Notes: generated from the letters alone by a model not told the origin. A DNA stretch of 64,000 nt from Flavobacterium celericrescens (GCF_011392075.1 NZ_JAAJBV010000002.1:1-64000), one strand, 5' to 3'; shown: positions 19,184-29,471, counted from the stretch's first letter. Program-made: numbers and translations.

Positions 19184-20317
19184 TCAATAATTTACATATT
19201 CCGTAATTTCTAAACCATATCCAATCATTCCTACGCGCTTTGTTTGCTCTGTACTGTTTGAAAGTAATTTGATTTTTGAAATATCAATATCATGCAAGAT
19301 TTGAGCTCCAATACCAAAATCTTTGGTATCCATTTTAATTTGTGGTGCTTTTAACTCTCCTGATTCTTGTATTACTTTTAATTCAGTCAATCGATCTAAT
19401 AACTCTATAGACTGTATTTCTTGATTAATGAAAATGATAGCTCCTTTTTCAGCATCGTTTATCTTGCGAAACATATCATCTAACTTTTTATCAAGATTAT
19501 TTGTCAAAGTACCTAAAATATCATTATTAACTTGGGTTGAATTAATACGTGTTAAAATAGATTCTCCACTACTCCATGTGCCTTTAGTTAAAGCAATATG
19601 AACTTGCTTATTAGTAGTTTGCAAATAAGCTCTCAAACGAAATGTTCCAAAACGTGTTTGGATATCAAAATCTTCTTTCTTTTGAATTAAACTATCGTGT
19701 TGCATTCTATAAGCAACTAAATCTTCAATAGAAACTAATTTTAAATCAAACTTCTTAGCCACTTCTACTAATTGTGGTAAACGAGCCATCGTTCCATCCT
19801 CATTCATGATTTCAACAATTACCCCAGCTGATTTAAAACCTGCTAATCGGGCAAAATCAATAGCTGCCTCTGTGTGACCTGTACGTCTTAAAACACCACC
19901 TTGCTTCGCTATTAGCGGAAAAATATGTCCTGGTCTTGCTAAATCATAAGGCTTAGTATCTGGATCAATAAGTGCTTGAATTGTTTTAGCTCTATCAGAA
20001 GCAGAAATACCCGTGCTTACTCCATTTCCTTTCAAATCTACCGAAACGGTAAAGGCAGTTTCCATATGATCTGTATTATTACGAACCATGGCGTGTAAAT
20101 CTAATTCCTTACAACGAGATTCTGTCAAAGGAGCGCAAATAAGACCTCTTCCATGTGTTGCCATGAAATTAATCATCTCTGGAGTTACTTTTTCAGCAGC
20201 GGCTAAAAAATCACCTTCATTTTCTCTATCTTCATCGTCCACTACTATAATGATTTTTCCTTGTCGGATATCTTCAATAGCTTCTTCAATAGTGTTTAGT
20301 TGTATGTTGCTTGACAT
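19184..20317 (-). CDS. ribB: 3,4-dihydroxy-2-butanone 4-phosphate synthase with degenerate GTP cyclohydrolase II domain
   Basis: A 377-residue RibBA-type protein. Residues 1-205 are the RibB enzyme of riboflavin synthesis, with [11 protein letters not shown], the [11 protein letters not shown] segment, [10 protein letters not shown] and [17 protein letters not shown] conserved. Residues 210-377 align to GTP cyclohydrolase II, but the zinc-binding cysteines of the GDVFGSxRCDCG region are absent ([17 protein letters not shown] ... [11 protein letters not shown]). This half is probably catalytically dead, so the cell should have another RibA. It is chromosomal and follows the tRNA. Confidence 0.9.
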   Translation of the reverse strand: MSSNIQLNTIEEAIEDIRQGKIIIVVDDEDRENEGDFLAAAEKVTPEMINFMATHGRGLICAPLTESRCKELDLHAMVRNNTDHMETAFTVSVDLKGNGVSTGISASDRAKTIQALIDPDTKPYDLARPGHIFPLIAKQGGVLRRTGHTEAAIDFARLAGFKSAGVIVEIMNEDGTMARLPQLVEVAKKFDLKLVSIEDLVAYRMQHDSLIQKKEDFDIQTRFGTFRLRAYLQTTNKQVHIALTKGTWSSGESILTRINSTQVNNDILGTLTNNLDKKLDDMFRKINDAEKGAIIFINQEIQSIELLDRLTELKVIQESGELKAPQIKMDTKDFGIGAQILHDIDISKIKLLSNSTEQTKRVGMIGYGLEITEYVNY

Positions 20318-20340
20318 GGGGTAGTTAGTTGTTGTTTGTT

Positions 20341-22338
20341 TTAATTACTGAATTCAGAAACTGCTTCTTTTAATTGCTTTTTATTATATAAATAAATTAA
20401 AAGGAAAAAAGGAAATCCAAATAAAAGAGCTATATAAATATTTGTAAAATTATTTCTATTAGTAATTTTACTTATCTCTTCTAAATTCTGTTGGGATTTA
20501 TAATTAAAAATGTAAAATAAAAATAAAATTATCAAACCTAAAGCTATTATTATTAAATTATTTGTTGTTGAAAGAGCAGAGAATACAAAAGAAATTATAT
20601 AAAAAACAATGGCCAAATTAGAAAAGCTATTGTATTGCTGTTTCAAAAATGTGAGTCTTAAGTACGATTCATTAAAAAGTGAATTCTTTTCAAGTAATTC
20701 ATGCTGTGAAATTCCTCTTATTTCAAGTATCTTTAGTGCAATTAATCTTTGCCCTGAATTATAATTAAATTGTTCTGAATTTTTAACAATATTCATCAAA
20801 ACACTCGTTTCTTTACTCATAAAATCTTTTATAAACACATCATTTTCATCTAACTGAATTGTATCTAAAGAAACAATCTCTTTTTTAAATTCAATTTCGC
20901 TTGTATTTTTTTTATTAAATAACTTCATAATTGGATCTGTTATCCAATCAAAGTTGACCATAATTCCAATATCGTTAGTAGCTCTATAAGTTAATAATAT
21001 TGCAAAAGGCGTCATTAATATAGAAGCCAACCATGCTCCAAGAAATGGCGGAATAGTATCTTCTTGCGCTAACTTTCTTCCAAATGTATTAATGAAATGA
21101 AAAGAAATAAAGATTAGCATCGCAAATACAATTGGCAAACCCAATCCTCCTTTTCTAATAATAGCTCCCAAAGGTGCTCCAATAAAAAACATCAAAAGAC
21201 AAGAATAAGCAATAACAAATTTTTCATGAATAGCTAACCAATGTGAATTAATATTTTTTGATTTGTGCTCTAAATCTGTTTTGCTATTGTGTATACTAAA
21301 CTCTGTACTTGAAACATTATTTTTGGCCATTTCAAGGATTTGTCTTTTTTCTATTTTTGAAAAAATTGATAACAAATCTCTTGTTTCATTTTCCTTTACA
21401 TTAGGTTGCACAACCGAATTAGGCATTTTTTTATTAAAAACATTGTCATTTCTTTGTACAATATTGTCTGCAAAAGAAATTACATCTTTATTATAGCTTT
21501 TTTGAAGTGAATCGATAGTATATTTTAATTCAGGAACTGTTAACATTTTTTCAGATGTAATCTCTCCATTATCCATCTCTGCCTGATTTAACTTGGTTAA
21601 ATCAATATTAATTACATACTTTTTAAAACTACTTTTGGCGAAAGGCATTTTATTTCGCTCTTCATATTTTTTTGGATGAATATCTTCGTAATAATAACCA
21701 TCATACAATTCCAATTGCAAATAGTTTGAATCATCTTCACTAGTTAATAAACCTCTTTTTGCTTTAATAATAGTGTTGGCTCCTAATCCCATGTTATTAT
21801 TTTTAACATGCATAGTAACACCTTCTAAAAACTCTCCGTTGTCTCCAGATTTCTTATCTACCTTAATATTCGAAGTCCCAATAGTATTAAATTGACCTTC
21901 TGCGATAGCCATAGCTGGTTTTTGCTGTACAATTGTTTTTCTAAGATTTATGAATTTATATTGTGCTTCAGGAATAACATTATTAGCAAAAAAGAATGAG
22001 ACAAATGCTAATATTCCAATAGTTATCGTTAGCATTTTCATCGCTCGTTGTAAAGAAATCCCAGATGATTTCATTGCCGCAAACTCATAATTCTCAGCAA
22101 AACTTCCAAAAGTCATAATACCCGCCAATAAAATAGATAAAGGCAAAACCAACGGAACAATGGTAGGAGCATAAAATGAAAGGAACTTTATAATTGTAAA
22201 AAAATCTAAATCTTTACCCGCTAATTCGGCAATAAAAAGCCAAATTCCTTGCAAAACGAATATAAAAAACAAGATTACAAATACCGTAGTAAATGTAATC
22301 ATGAAGGATTTAATAATGTATTTATCTAAAATTTTCAC
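20341..22338 (-). CDS. LptF/LptG family lipopolysaccharide export permease
   Basis: A 665-residue inner-membrane protein of the YjgP/YjgQ family: three N-terminal membrane helices (MKILDKYIIKSFMITF start), a long periplasmic beta-jellyroll region at about 120-340, and helices near 380-460 (FFIGAPLGAIIRKGGLG signature). A C-terminal extension of about 180 residues with two more helices exceeds the usual ~360-residue permease, as seen in some Bacteroidota homologues. It forms the transmembrane part of the Lpt ABC exporter. lolA follows 10 bp downstream. Confidence 0.88.
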   Translation of the reverse strand: MKILDKYIIKSFMITFTTVFVILFFIFVLQGIWLFIAELAGKDLDFFTIIKFLSFYAPTIVPLVLPLSILLAGIMTFGSFAENYEFAAMKSSGISLQRAMKMLTITIGILAFVSFFFANNVIPEAQYKFINLRKTIVQQKPAMAIAEGQFNTIGTSNIKVDKKSGDNGEFLEGVTMHVKNNNMGLGANTIIKAKRGLLTSEDDSNYLQLELYDGYYYEDIHPKKYEERNKMPFAKSSFKKYVINIDLTKLNQAEMDNGEITSEKMLTVPELKYTIDSLQKSYNKDVISFADNIVQRNDNVFNKKMPNSVVQPNVKENETRDLLSIFSKIEKRQILEMAKNNVSSTEFSIHNSKTDLEHKSKNINSHWLAIHEKFVIAYSCLLMFFIGAPLGAIIRKGGLGLPIVFAMLIFISFHFINTFGRKLAQEDTIPPFLGAWLASILMTPFAILLTYRATNDIGIMVNFDWITDPIMKLFNKKNTSEIEFKKEIVSLDTIQLDENDVFIKDFMSKETSVLMNIVKNSEQFNYNSGQRLIALKILEIRGISQHELLEKNSLFNESYLRLTFLKQQYNSFSNLAIVFYIISFVFSALSTTNNLIIIALGLIILFLFYIFNYKSQQNLEEISKITNRNNFTNIYIALLFGFPFFLLIYLYNKKQLKEAVSEFSN

Positions 22339-22348
22339 CCGAACTTTT

Positions 22349-22993
22349 TTAGTCTAATTTATTGATGTAATAATTAGGATATTTTGATTTGGTAAAGGTA
22401 AAATGATTTTTCGATAATGGTTGATTTGTTTTAAAAGAATTAACAGTTAACGTTGTTTTTGTTCCATTTTTTCCAACTTCAATAACTGTATAGATATGTT
22501 TTGTTTGTGTATCGATTCCTATAAGAATTTCTTTTCGTGTATCTTTGGCGCTATTAGGCGTCAACTTTACGTATTGAATTTTTCTTCCTTTTACATTTTG
22601 AAGTATGTCCCAAGCATATTTATATCCCGAATTAAAAAAAGTTAACATCTTATTAGGTGTTATCGATTTATCATCGGATTCGTTATAATCTTCTACTGTT
22701 ATCTCTTCATCTTCAGGAACAATTGTGTATATTTTTTTTCCATCAAAAATTTTAGTAACTCCCATAAAGTTCAAGTTATATAAGTTGCCTTTTAATGCCA
22801 CATTACCATTACTTTCTTGGTTAATTTTCTCTTTTGGGTTACTCAAAGAATATTTAAAGTCGATTACTATATTTTCATAAGACTTCACTTTAGCAGACAC
22901 CTGATCTAAAAGCTCTTTTGCTTTTTTAGCATCTTGTGCATGCACTGATAATCCTATAAAAAGTACAAATACAACACTTAAAATACGTTTCAT
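22349..22993 (-). CDS. lolA: Outer-membrane lipoprotein carrier LolA
   Basis: A 214-residue periplasmic chaperone ferrying lipoproteins to the outer membrane. The signal peptide MKRILSVVFVLFIGLSVHAQ is followed by a LolA-like beta fold (GNVALKGNLYNLNFMGVTKIFDGKKI is typical of the family, seen in two parts). The ATG at 22993 is chosen because it begins the signal peptide; an upstream in-frame ATG at 23014 would overlap ftsK by 8 bp and add seven residues. It lies between ftsK and lptG, both envelope genes. Confidence 0.88.
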   Translation of the reverse strand: MKRILSVVFVLFIGLSVHAQDAKKAKELLDQVSAKVKSYENIVIDFKYSLSNPKEKINQESNGNVALKGNLYNLNFMGVTKIFDGKKIYTIVPEDEEITVEDYNESDDKSITPNKMLTFFNSGYKYAWDILQNVKGRKIQYVKLTPNSAKDTRKEILIGIDTQTKHIYTVIEVGKNGTKTTLTVNSFKTNQPLSKNHFTFTKSKYPNYYINKLD

Positions 22994-23006
22994 TTTGATA
23001 TTAATT

Positions 23007-25526
23007 TTATTCATTATTTAAAAAATGTTCCAATGCTACTAAATCTGGAATTAAAACGGAACGGGCTTTACTTCCTTCAAACGGTCCTACAATACCTGCT
23101 GCCTCTAATTGATCAATTAATCGTCCAGCTCTATTGTAACCTAATTTTAATTTTCTTTGTATCAAAGAAGCACTTCCTTGTTGTGCCGTTACAATTACTT
23201 CTGCGGCTTCTCTAAACAAAGAATCTCTTTCAGAAATATCTATATCAAGTTTTATGCCACTTTCCTCACCTACATACTCAGGAAGCAAATAAGCTTCTGG
23301 ATAAGCTTTTTGTGAACCAATAAAATCACATATCTTATCTACTTCTGGAGTGTCTACAAAGGCACATTGTACTCTGACAATCTCATTTCCTTGTGTGTAT
23401 AATAAATCACCTCGACCTATCAACTGGTCTGCTCCTCCCGAATCTAAAATAGTTCTAGAGTCAATTTTAGAGGTTACTCTAAAAGCAATACGTGCAGGAA
23501 AGTTTGCTTTAATCATCCCTGTAATTACATTTACTGATGGACGCTGTGTAGCAATAATCAAGTGAATACCAATAGCCCGAGCTAACTGTGCTAGACGAGC
23601 AATAGGTGTTTCTACTTCTTTTCCTGCTGTCATAATTAAATCTGCAAACTCATCAACCACTAAGACTATATAGGGTAAAAAACGATGTCCATTTTGCGGG
23701 TTTAATTTTCTGTGTTTAAATTTTTCGTTGTATTCTTTGATATTTCTAACCATTGCATCTTTTAACAAAGAATAACGATTATCCATTTCAATACACAACG
23801 AATTTAAAGTATTAATTACTTTAGTATTGTCAGTAATGATAGCATCGCCACCATCTGGCAATTTGGCTAAATAATGACGCTCAATTTTATTAAAAAGCGT
23901 TAATTCTACTTTCTTAGGGTCAACCAAAACAAACTTAACTTCTGCTGGATGCTTTTTATACAGTAACGAAGTTAATACTGCATTCAATCCTACCGATTTT
24001 CCTTGTCCAGTTGCACCAGCCATCAATAAGTGAGGCATTTTTGCTAAATCCACAACAAATGTTTCATTAGAAATGGTCTTTCCTAATGCGATAGGTAGTT
24101 CCATTTCTGCGGTTTGAAATTTCGGTGAAGAAATTACGCTTTTCATTGAAACCATTGTCGGATTATTATTAGGCACTTCAATACCAATAGTTCCTTTCCC
24201 AGGAATTGGTGCAATAATACGAATACCCAATGCCGCTAACGATAAGGCAATGTCGTCTTCTAAGTTCTTGATTTTTGAAATACGAATTCCTGCTTCAGGA
24301 ACAATTTCATATAACGTAACCGTTGGACCAACAGTAGCTTTGATTTGCGAAATACCAATGCTATAATTCTTTAAGGTATCTACAATTTTATTCTTATTTT
24401 CTTCTAATTCTGCTTGATTAATAGTAATTCCGCCTGAAGAATATTCTTTTAATAAATCAATTGGAGGAAATTGATAATGAGATAATTCTAATGTTGGATC
24501 AAATTCCCCAAAATCTTGTACTAATCTAGCTGCCAAATTTTCTTCCACCAAAACTTCTTCTTCTACTTTCTCAATTACAAAAGCATCTTCATTAACAAAT
24601 GTTTCTTGTGGAATACTCCTATCTTCAATCGAAAAATTTTGTGTTTCAGGAATTTCGTTTTTTATTTTTGGATCCAAATTTAATTCAGAAGCATTTGAAA
24701 TAGTTGGTTTTAATGCGTCTTTATCAATTTCAAATGAACTTGGATAAGTTTTCAATTCAAAATTTCCCATTTCCTCTTCATCTTCTGTAAGTACAAAATC
24801 ATCCTCTTTAGAAGTAACGGGAATAATTGGCAAATCATTTTCAGCTTCTAAATGTTCCTCAGCTGGTAAATTTTCTGATAGTGTCGCGTCAGATGAAACT
24901 TCTGCCACCATATCTTCTTTGAACGAATCATTTGATTTTTCAAAAACAGAAGTAAAAGTATCAGGTGAAATCTTAATTTTAAATACCAAGAAAATTAAAA
25001 TCCCAAAAAGCAACACCAATAAAGTTCCTGTTTTACCTATATAATCTTGAATGAATAAATTCATTTCATAACCTACAGTTCCTCCCAATTGCGGGATTAC
25101 ATTCCAAAAGAATCCTAATAAAACAGAACCAATAATAATTAAAAAACAATCCCAGAAGAAACTTTTTCTCAATTTAGTAAGTGCCATATCTAAAACCATA
25201 TAGGCGCCAACTAAGAAAATAATTCTAATAAAAATAAATGAAGTAACTCCAAAACCTTTATACAAGAAAAAATCAGCTAAAAAAGCACCTATTTTTCCTA
25301 ACCAATTATCGGTTTTAGCACTTCTATTTGCTAATTGCGCAACTTCACTCTGATCTGCATTCCCAGTAACAAAATAGGAAATGAAAGATAATAGTAACGC
25401 TATAGAAAAGAAAATAAGCAAAACACCAACAATAAACTTTTGTTGGCGGCTCATATTTAATGAAAACTTTTTATTGACTTTTTCTGTTGCTGTTTGAGCA
25501 GTGTCTTTTGAATTTTGTTTGGCCAT
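23007..25526 (-). CDS. ftsK: DNA translocase FtsK
   Basis: An 839-residue FtsK/SpoIIIE translocase that moves DNA at the division septum and supports chromosome dimer resolution. Four N-terminal membrane helices lie at about 28-180, followed by an acidic linker at 200-340. The motor has Walker A GATGQGKSVGLN near 500 and Walker B VLVVDEFADLI near 625, and the C-terminal gamma winged helix (LIQRKLKLGYNRAGRLIDQL) binds KOPS-type sequences. The length is normal. Confidence 0.96.
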   Translation of the reverse strand: MAKQNSKDTAQTATEKVNKKFSLNMSRQQKFIVGVLLIFFSIALLLSFISYFVTGNADQSEVAQLANRSAKTDNWLGKIGAFLADFFLYKGFGVTSFIFIRIIFLVGAYMVLDMALTKLRKSFFWDCFLIIIGSVLLGFFWNVIPQLGGTVGYEMNLFIQDYIGKTGTLLVLLFGILIFLVFKIKISPDTFTSVFEKSNDSFKEDMVAEVSSDATLSENLPAEEHLEAENDLPIIPVTSKEDDFVLTEDEEEMGNFELKTYPSSFEIDKDALKPTISNASELNLDPKIKNEIPETQNFSIEDRSIPQETFVNEDAFVIEKVEEEVLVEENLAARLVQDFGEFDPTLELSHYQFPPIDLLKEYSSGGITINQAELEENKNKIVDTLKNYSIGISQIKATVGPTVTLYEIVPEAGIRISKIKNLEDDIALSLAALGIRIIAPIPGKGTIGIEVPNNNPTMVSMKSVISSPKFQTAEMELPIALGKTISNETFVVDLAKMPHLLMAGATGQGKSVGLNAVLTSLLYKKHPAEVKFVLVDPKKVELTLFNKIERHYLAKLPDGGDAIITDNTKVINTLNSLCIEMDNRYSLLKDAMVRNIKEYNEKFKHRKLNPQNGHRFLPYIVLVVDEFADLIMTAGKEVETPIARLAQLARAIGIHLIIATQRPSVNVITGMIKANFPARIAFRVTSKIDSRTILDSGGADQLIGRGDLLYTQGNEIVRVQCAFVDTPEVDKICDFIGSQKAYPEAYLLPEYVGEESGIKLDIDISERDSLFREAAEVIVTAQQGSASLIQRKLKLGYNRAGRLIDQLEAAGIVGPFEGSKARSVLIPDLVALEHFLNNE

Positions 25527-25559
25527 TTAAACGGAACAATTTTTACAAAAGTAGCTAAA

Positions 25560-25934
25560 TTAAAACAAATATGGAAAATAAATAATACATCCAATTGTAA
25601 TAGCTGTCAAGGCAGCAAAAAACACTGCTCCAGCAGCAATATCTTTAATAAAACCGATACGCTCATGGTAATCAGGATGAATAAAATCGGCTATTTTTTC
25701 AACCGCAGTATTCAGTCCTTCGATACCTAAAACCAACCCAAAAACAAGGATTTGCATCATCCATTCCATTCGGTTAATTCCAAAATAAAAACCCGCAATT
25801 GTCATTAATACAGCCAATGATGATTGCACCATTACACTATGTTCTGTAGTAATTAATTTAAATGCACCTTTAAGGGCAAATACCATACTTTTTAACCGAC
25901 CTGTAAAAAGCGTTTCGTCTTTTTCAAATTTCAT
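25560..25934 (-). CDS. dgkA: Diacylglycerol/undecaprenol kinase family protein
   Basis: A 124-residue membrane protein with three predicted helices and the DgkA signature EGLNTAVEKIADF near residue 75, which holds the catalytic Glu. It phosphorylates a lipid alcohol (diacylglycerol or undecaprenol) in the inner membrane. It starts 4 bp after the tpx stop and precedes ftsK by 33 bp. Confidence 0.92.
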   Translation of the reverse strand: MKFEKDETLFTGRLKSMVFALKGAFKLITTEHSVMVQSSLAVLMTIAGFYFGINRMEWMMQILVFGLVLGIEGLNTAVEKIADFIHPDYHERIGFIKDIAAGAVFFAALTAITIGCIIYFPYLF

Positions 25935-25938
25935 ATTT

Positions 25939-26436
25939 CTATAATACTGCTAATGCAGCTTCGTAGTTAGGCTCATCAGCAATTTCATTCACTTGTTCAG
26001 TGTGAAGAATAGTTCCATTTTCATCTAAAACTATTACAACACGTGAATGTAAACCCGCTAAAGGTCCATCAATAATTTCTAAACCATAATTTTTTCCAAA
26101 ACTTCCGTCTTTGAAATCAGATAGATTGATTACGTTTTCTAACCCTTCAGCACCACAAAAACGTTTTTGAGCAAATGGTAAATCTCTTGAAATACACAAA
26201 ACTTTAGTGTTTTCTAATGCACTCGCCTTCTCATTAAATTTACGCACTGATGCCGCACATGTTCCTGTATCTACGCTTGGAAAAATATTTAAAACTACTC
26301 TTGAACCAGCAAAATCAGCTAAAGTAGCAGTTCCTAAATCTATTTTAACTAAATTAAAATCTATTGCTTTTGTACCTACTTTTGGTAATTCACCTGATGT
26401 GTGAATTGGATTTCCTCCTAATGTTACTGTTGCCAT
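25939..26436 (-). CDS. tpx: Thiol peroxidase Tpx
   Basis: A 165-residue peroxiredoxin that reduces hydroperoxides. The peroxidatic Cys60 lies in [11 protein letters not shown] and the resolving Cys94 in RFCGAEGL, matching E. coli Tpx spacing. The start MATVTLGG at 26436 is chosen; eight extra upstream codons are possible but do not fit family length. It is followed closely by dgkA. Confidence 0.95.
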   Translation of the reverse strand: MATVTLGGNPIHTSGELPKVGTKAIDFNLVKIDLGTATLADFAGSRVVLNIFPSVDTGTCAASVRKFNEKASALENTKVLCISRDLPFAQKRFCGAEGLENVINLSDFKDGSFGKNYGLEIIDGPLAGLHSRVVIVLDENGTILHTEQVNEIADEPNYEAALAVL

Positions 26437-26582
26437 ACCTAATATTTTTTTGAAGAACAAATTTAAAGAATATTATCGAATCTAAATAAATAAAGTCTTA
26501 AGATTAAATTATTTTTCATTTTTTCAAATCCAATATTTATTTTTCTGCGTAAATGCAATTATAACTTTTAAAAATATAAAAA

Positions 26583-27152
26583 ATGAAAACCTACAAAATT
26601 TTAGCTACAGGATTAGTAGCCTTCGGATTATTTTTCAGCACAACAACTTTAGCGCAATCAAAAGAAAAGACTGTAGAAGTAGGCGGAGCTCCAATGTATC
26701 CAAGTAAAAACATTATTGAAAATGCAGTAAACGCTAAAGACCACACAACTTTAGTTGCCGCTGTAAAAGCAGCAGGATTAGTTGATATATTAATGTCCGA
26801 AGGACCATTCACCCTTTTTGCCCCAACAAATGCCGCGTTTGATAAATTACCTAAAGGAACTGTTGAAACACTATTAAAACCAGAAAATAAAGAAATATTG
26901 CAAACTATTTTAAAATATCATGTTGTTGCTGGAAAATGGAACGTTAATGATATTATGGAAGCTACTAAAAAAGGAAATGGAAAATATTCTTTTAAAACTG
27001 TAAGTGGTGGCACATTAACTGCTTGGATGAAAGGCAACGACCTTTATATTACAGATGAAAATGGGAATAATGCTAAAGTAACTATTTCAGATGTAAATCA
27101 AAAAAATGGAGTTATTCACGTTATTGATGCAGTAGTAACTCCAAAATCTTAA
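26583..27152 (+). CDS. Secreted fasciclin (FAS1) domain protein
   Basis: A 189-residue protein with a signal peptide (cleavage after TTLAQ-type segment near 25) and one FAS1 domain: SEGPFTLFAPTNAAFDKLP, then ILKYHVVAGKW, and the C-terminal GVIHVIDAVVTP. FAS1 domains mediate adhesion at the cell surface. It stands alone on the plus strand between minus-strand genes and ends before a bidirectional terminator. Confidence 0.93.
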   Translation: MKTYKILATGLVAFGLFFSTTTLAQSKEKTVEVGGAPMYPSKNIIENAVNAKDHTTLVAAVKAAGLVDILMSEGPFTLFAPTNAAFDKLPKGTVETLLKPENKEILQTILKYHVVAGKWNVNDIMEATKKGNGKYSFKTVSGGTLTAWMKGNDLYITDENGNNAKVTISDVNQKNGVIHVIDAVVTPKS

Positions 27153-27189
27153 TGCTCATAATAGATTGTTTAGTTTAAAGTTGGTTCAA

Positions 27190-27219
27190 AAAAACTCCGA
27201 AATTACGTTCGGAGTTTTT
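27190..27219. terminator. Bidirectional intrinsic terminator
   Basis: A perfect 12-bp stem AAAAACTCCGAA / TTCGGAGTTTTT with a 6-nt loop lies between the convergent fasciclin and esterase genes, with A-runs on one side and T-runs on the other, so it can serve both strands. Confidence 0.88.
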
Positions 27220-27222
27220 ATT

Positions 27223-27861
27223 TTATTTTTGTAACCAATTCTTAAAATCAAAAAAGTTTTGAGGTGCAACACCATGACCAACTGGGTACTCATGATACTC
27301 TACTTCTATCCCTAAACTTTCTAAAGCTGGCTTTGCTTTTCTTGCCCATTCCACAGGTATTACTTGATCAACAGAACCATGAGAAACAAAGAATTTTAAA
27401 TGCGAAATCGCTTTGGTATCGATAACTTCTGGCATGATTTCCTGATTAAAATAACCACTTAACGCAACTACTTTTGTTATTTTATTTGGAAAAGTCAATG
27501 CTGTTGCGTAGCTCAAAATAGCGCCTTGACTAAAACCTATTAAATTTACATTTGTCGTATCAATTGGATATTTACTTACAATTTCATCTATGAAACTAGC
27601 AATTAACTGAACCGATTCTTTAGCTTGCTCATTGTCTGAAAATTTATTTTCATCTGCATCAAAATGAATCGCATACCAAGCATGACCATAAGGCTGTAAA
27701 TCATAAGGCGCTCGAACAGAAATTACATAATATTCATCTGGTAATTCTGACGCAAAAGAAAACAAGTCCTCTTCGTTGCTACCATAACCGTGTAATAAAA
27801 GTAAAAGCGGATTTTTAGCTAACTTGATTTTTGGCTCTTGTATAAGATAATATAAATTCAT
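27223..27861 (-). CDS. Phospholipase/carboxylesterase family alpha/beta hydrolase
   Basis: A 212-residue cytosolic serine hydrolase. The oxyanion region LLLHGYGSNEEDL is near residue 22, the nucleophile elbow GFSQGA near 112, and the catalytic Asp and His lie in HGSVDQVIPVEWA and PVGHGVAPQ. The substrate is unknown; the family hydrolyses carboxylic and thio-esters. It starts 4 bp after the stop of the small membrane protein gene and shares its orientation. Confidence 0.9.
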   Translation of the reverse strand: MNLYYLIQEPKIKLAKNPLLLLLHGYGSNEEDLFSFASELPDEYYVISVRAPYDLQPYGHAWYAIHFDADENKFSDNEQAKESVQLIASFIDEIVSKYPIDTTNVNLIGFSQGAILSYATALTFPNKITKVVALSGYFNQEIMPEVIDTKAISHLKFFVSHGSVDQVIPVEWARKAKPALESLGIEVEYHEYPVGHGVAPQNFFDFKNWLQK

Positions 27862-27865
27862 TTTT

Positions 27866-28189
27866 TTAGAAGCTTTTAAATATTTTTTGATAAAATTCTC
27901 CTAAAAAAGGAACTATTTTCATTTGATCATTCAAACAATTAATGAATCCATAAATCCATAAAATAAAAATAAATACCCAAAAAGAAGCCGAAACCATCCA
28001 ATTATCAAAATAACCAATTGGATATCCTAACAAAAAGAAAGTTAAAAAAATTCCTAAAGCTTGTCGAATATGAAAACTAGCAAATTCACTACGATTTTCT
28101 TCTTGATTCATAAATATAGCTATTACAGCACCTATAATGGTTAAATAGCTCACAATTGCCGTTTGTTTTCCTTGTTCGATTTTATTCAT
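27866..28189 (-). CDS. Small membrane protein (DUF4870/Tic20-like)
   Basis: A 107-residue protein with three or four predicted membrane helices and the pattern FASFHIRQALGIFL near residue 38, typical of DUF4870/Tic20-like membrane proteins. The function is unknown. It is embedded in a run of minus-strand genes between the dihydroorotase-like gene and the esterase. Confidence 0.8.
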   Translation of the reverse strand: MNKIEQGKQTAIVSYLTIIGAVIAIFMNQEENRSEFASFHIRQALGIFLTFFLLGYPIGYFDNWMVSASFWVFIFILWIYGFINCLNDQMKIVPFLGEFYQKIFKSF

Positions 28190-28214
28190 TTTACTAAAAT
28201 TAATCCAATATCAA

Positions 28215-29471
28215 TTAATCAATTATTAATTGTCCATTATTATAAATACCTATGACTTTACCTTTCATTTTTAGTCCTAAGAAAGCTGAATTTTTAGATT
28301 TTGAAAGGATGTTTTCTTTTCCAAATGTCCAATTATCTTCTGTTGTGAAAAGCGAAATATCAGCCTTATTTCCAATTGTTATTGATGAATTTTCTACATT
28401 GAAAACCAGTTTATTAGAATTCAGTTTCTCAACAACCACTTCAAGTGGTAGAATAGTTAATAAAGCACCAAAAGCACTTTCTAAACCAATGGTTCCATCC
28501 TTCGCTAAATCAAACTCTAATTTCTTATGTTCAATATCCAACGGATTGTGATCAGAAGTAATACAATCAATGGTGCCATCTAAAACGGCTTCTACCAAAG
28601 CTTTTCTTGTTGCTTCTTCTCGTAATGGAGGCAATACTTTGTATCGAGTATCGAATCCCATTAACACTTCGTCATTCAAAACTAAATTATGAACCGCAAC
28701 ACTACAAGTAATTTTTAATCCTTTGGCTTTTGCTTCTTTGATTAACTTGATACTTCCTTGTGTTGAAATAGTCGGAATGTGTAATTTTCCTCCTGTATAT
28801 TCTAATAAAAATAAGTTTCGTGCCACTTGTAGTTCTTCTGCAAGCGCAGGAATTCCTTTCATTCCTAATTTTGTACTTACCACACCTTCATTTGCAATTC
28901 CGTTACCTTTTAAAGTACTATCCTGACAAAAACTAATCAACATACCATCGAAATCTTGTACATATTGCAAAGCAATTTTTTGAAGATTTGCATTTTGCAT
29001 GGCTTTCTTGTAATCACCAAACGCAATAGCTCCGGCGTTTTTCATGTCGAATAATTCCGCCAAATCTGTCCCTTCGCTACCTTTGGTTAAGGCTCCGATT
29101 GGATATAAAGTTGTCGCTTGATTTTTAGCTCTATCCAATACAAATCGCACTTGAGCTTGATTATCTATCGTTGGATTTGAATTTGGTTGTAGTGCTACAG
29201 CAGTAAATCCGCTTTTAGCTGCTACTTTTAATCCGTTTTCTATGGTTTCTCTATCTTCATACCCAGGTTCTCCAAAAGAAACAGAACTATCCATCCAACC
29301 TTTGGAAACATGTAAATTAGGAATATTTACTACTTCAAATCCCGAAGTAGCTGAAATTTCTTTTTCTATTTGGGTTATCGTGCCATTCTCAATTTTAATA
29401 TCCATCGTTTGGTTATGAAACGGACTTGATGTATCAATTATTTTGGCTTGTTTTAGAATAACTTGCGTCAT
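28215..29471 (-). CDS. Dihydroorotase-like protein lacking metal ligands
   Basis: A 418-residue amidohydrolase with the overall dihydroorotase layout (ETIENGLKVAAKSGFTAVA, ITSDHNPLDIEHK, N-terminal VSKGWMD). The metal-binding HxH of the DxHxHxREPG motif is replaced (MDSSVSFGEPGYED), the later HVST histidine by Thr (LHIPTISTQGS) and PHHL by VHNL. It is therefore likely noncatalytic, perhaps a structural partner of aspartate carbamoyltransferase as in other pseudo-dihydroorotases. Its start overlaps the BatA-like gene end by 4 bp. Confidence 0.85.
   Translation of the reverse strand: MTQVILKQAKIIDTSSPFHNQTMDIKIENGTITQIEKEISATSGFEVVNIPNLHVSKGWMDSSVSFGEPGYEDRETIENGLKVAAKSGFTAVALQPNSNPTIDNQAQVRFVLDRAKNQATTLYPIGALTKGSEGTDLAELFDMKNAGAIAFGDYKKAMQNANLQKIALQYVQDFDGMLISFCQDSTLKGNGIANEGVVSTKLGMKGIPALAEELQVARNLFLLEYTGGKLHIPTISTQGSIKLIKEAKAKGLKITCSVAVHNLVLNDEVLMGFDTRYKVLPPLREEATRKALVEAVLDGTIDCITSDHNPLDIEHKKLEFDLAKDGTIGLESAFGALLTILPLEVVVEKLNSNKLVFNVENSSITIGNKADISLFTTEDNWTFGKENILSKSKNSAFLGLKMKGKVIGIYNNGQLIID

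Noticed and set aside
18912..19190. Plus-strand ORF of 92 codons containing [11 protein letters not shown]
   Set aside because: It is the antisense reading of tRNA-Ser, a classic spurious annotation.
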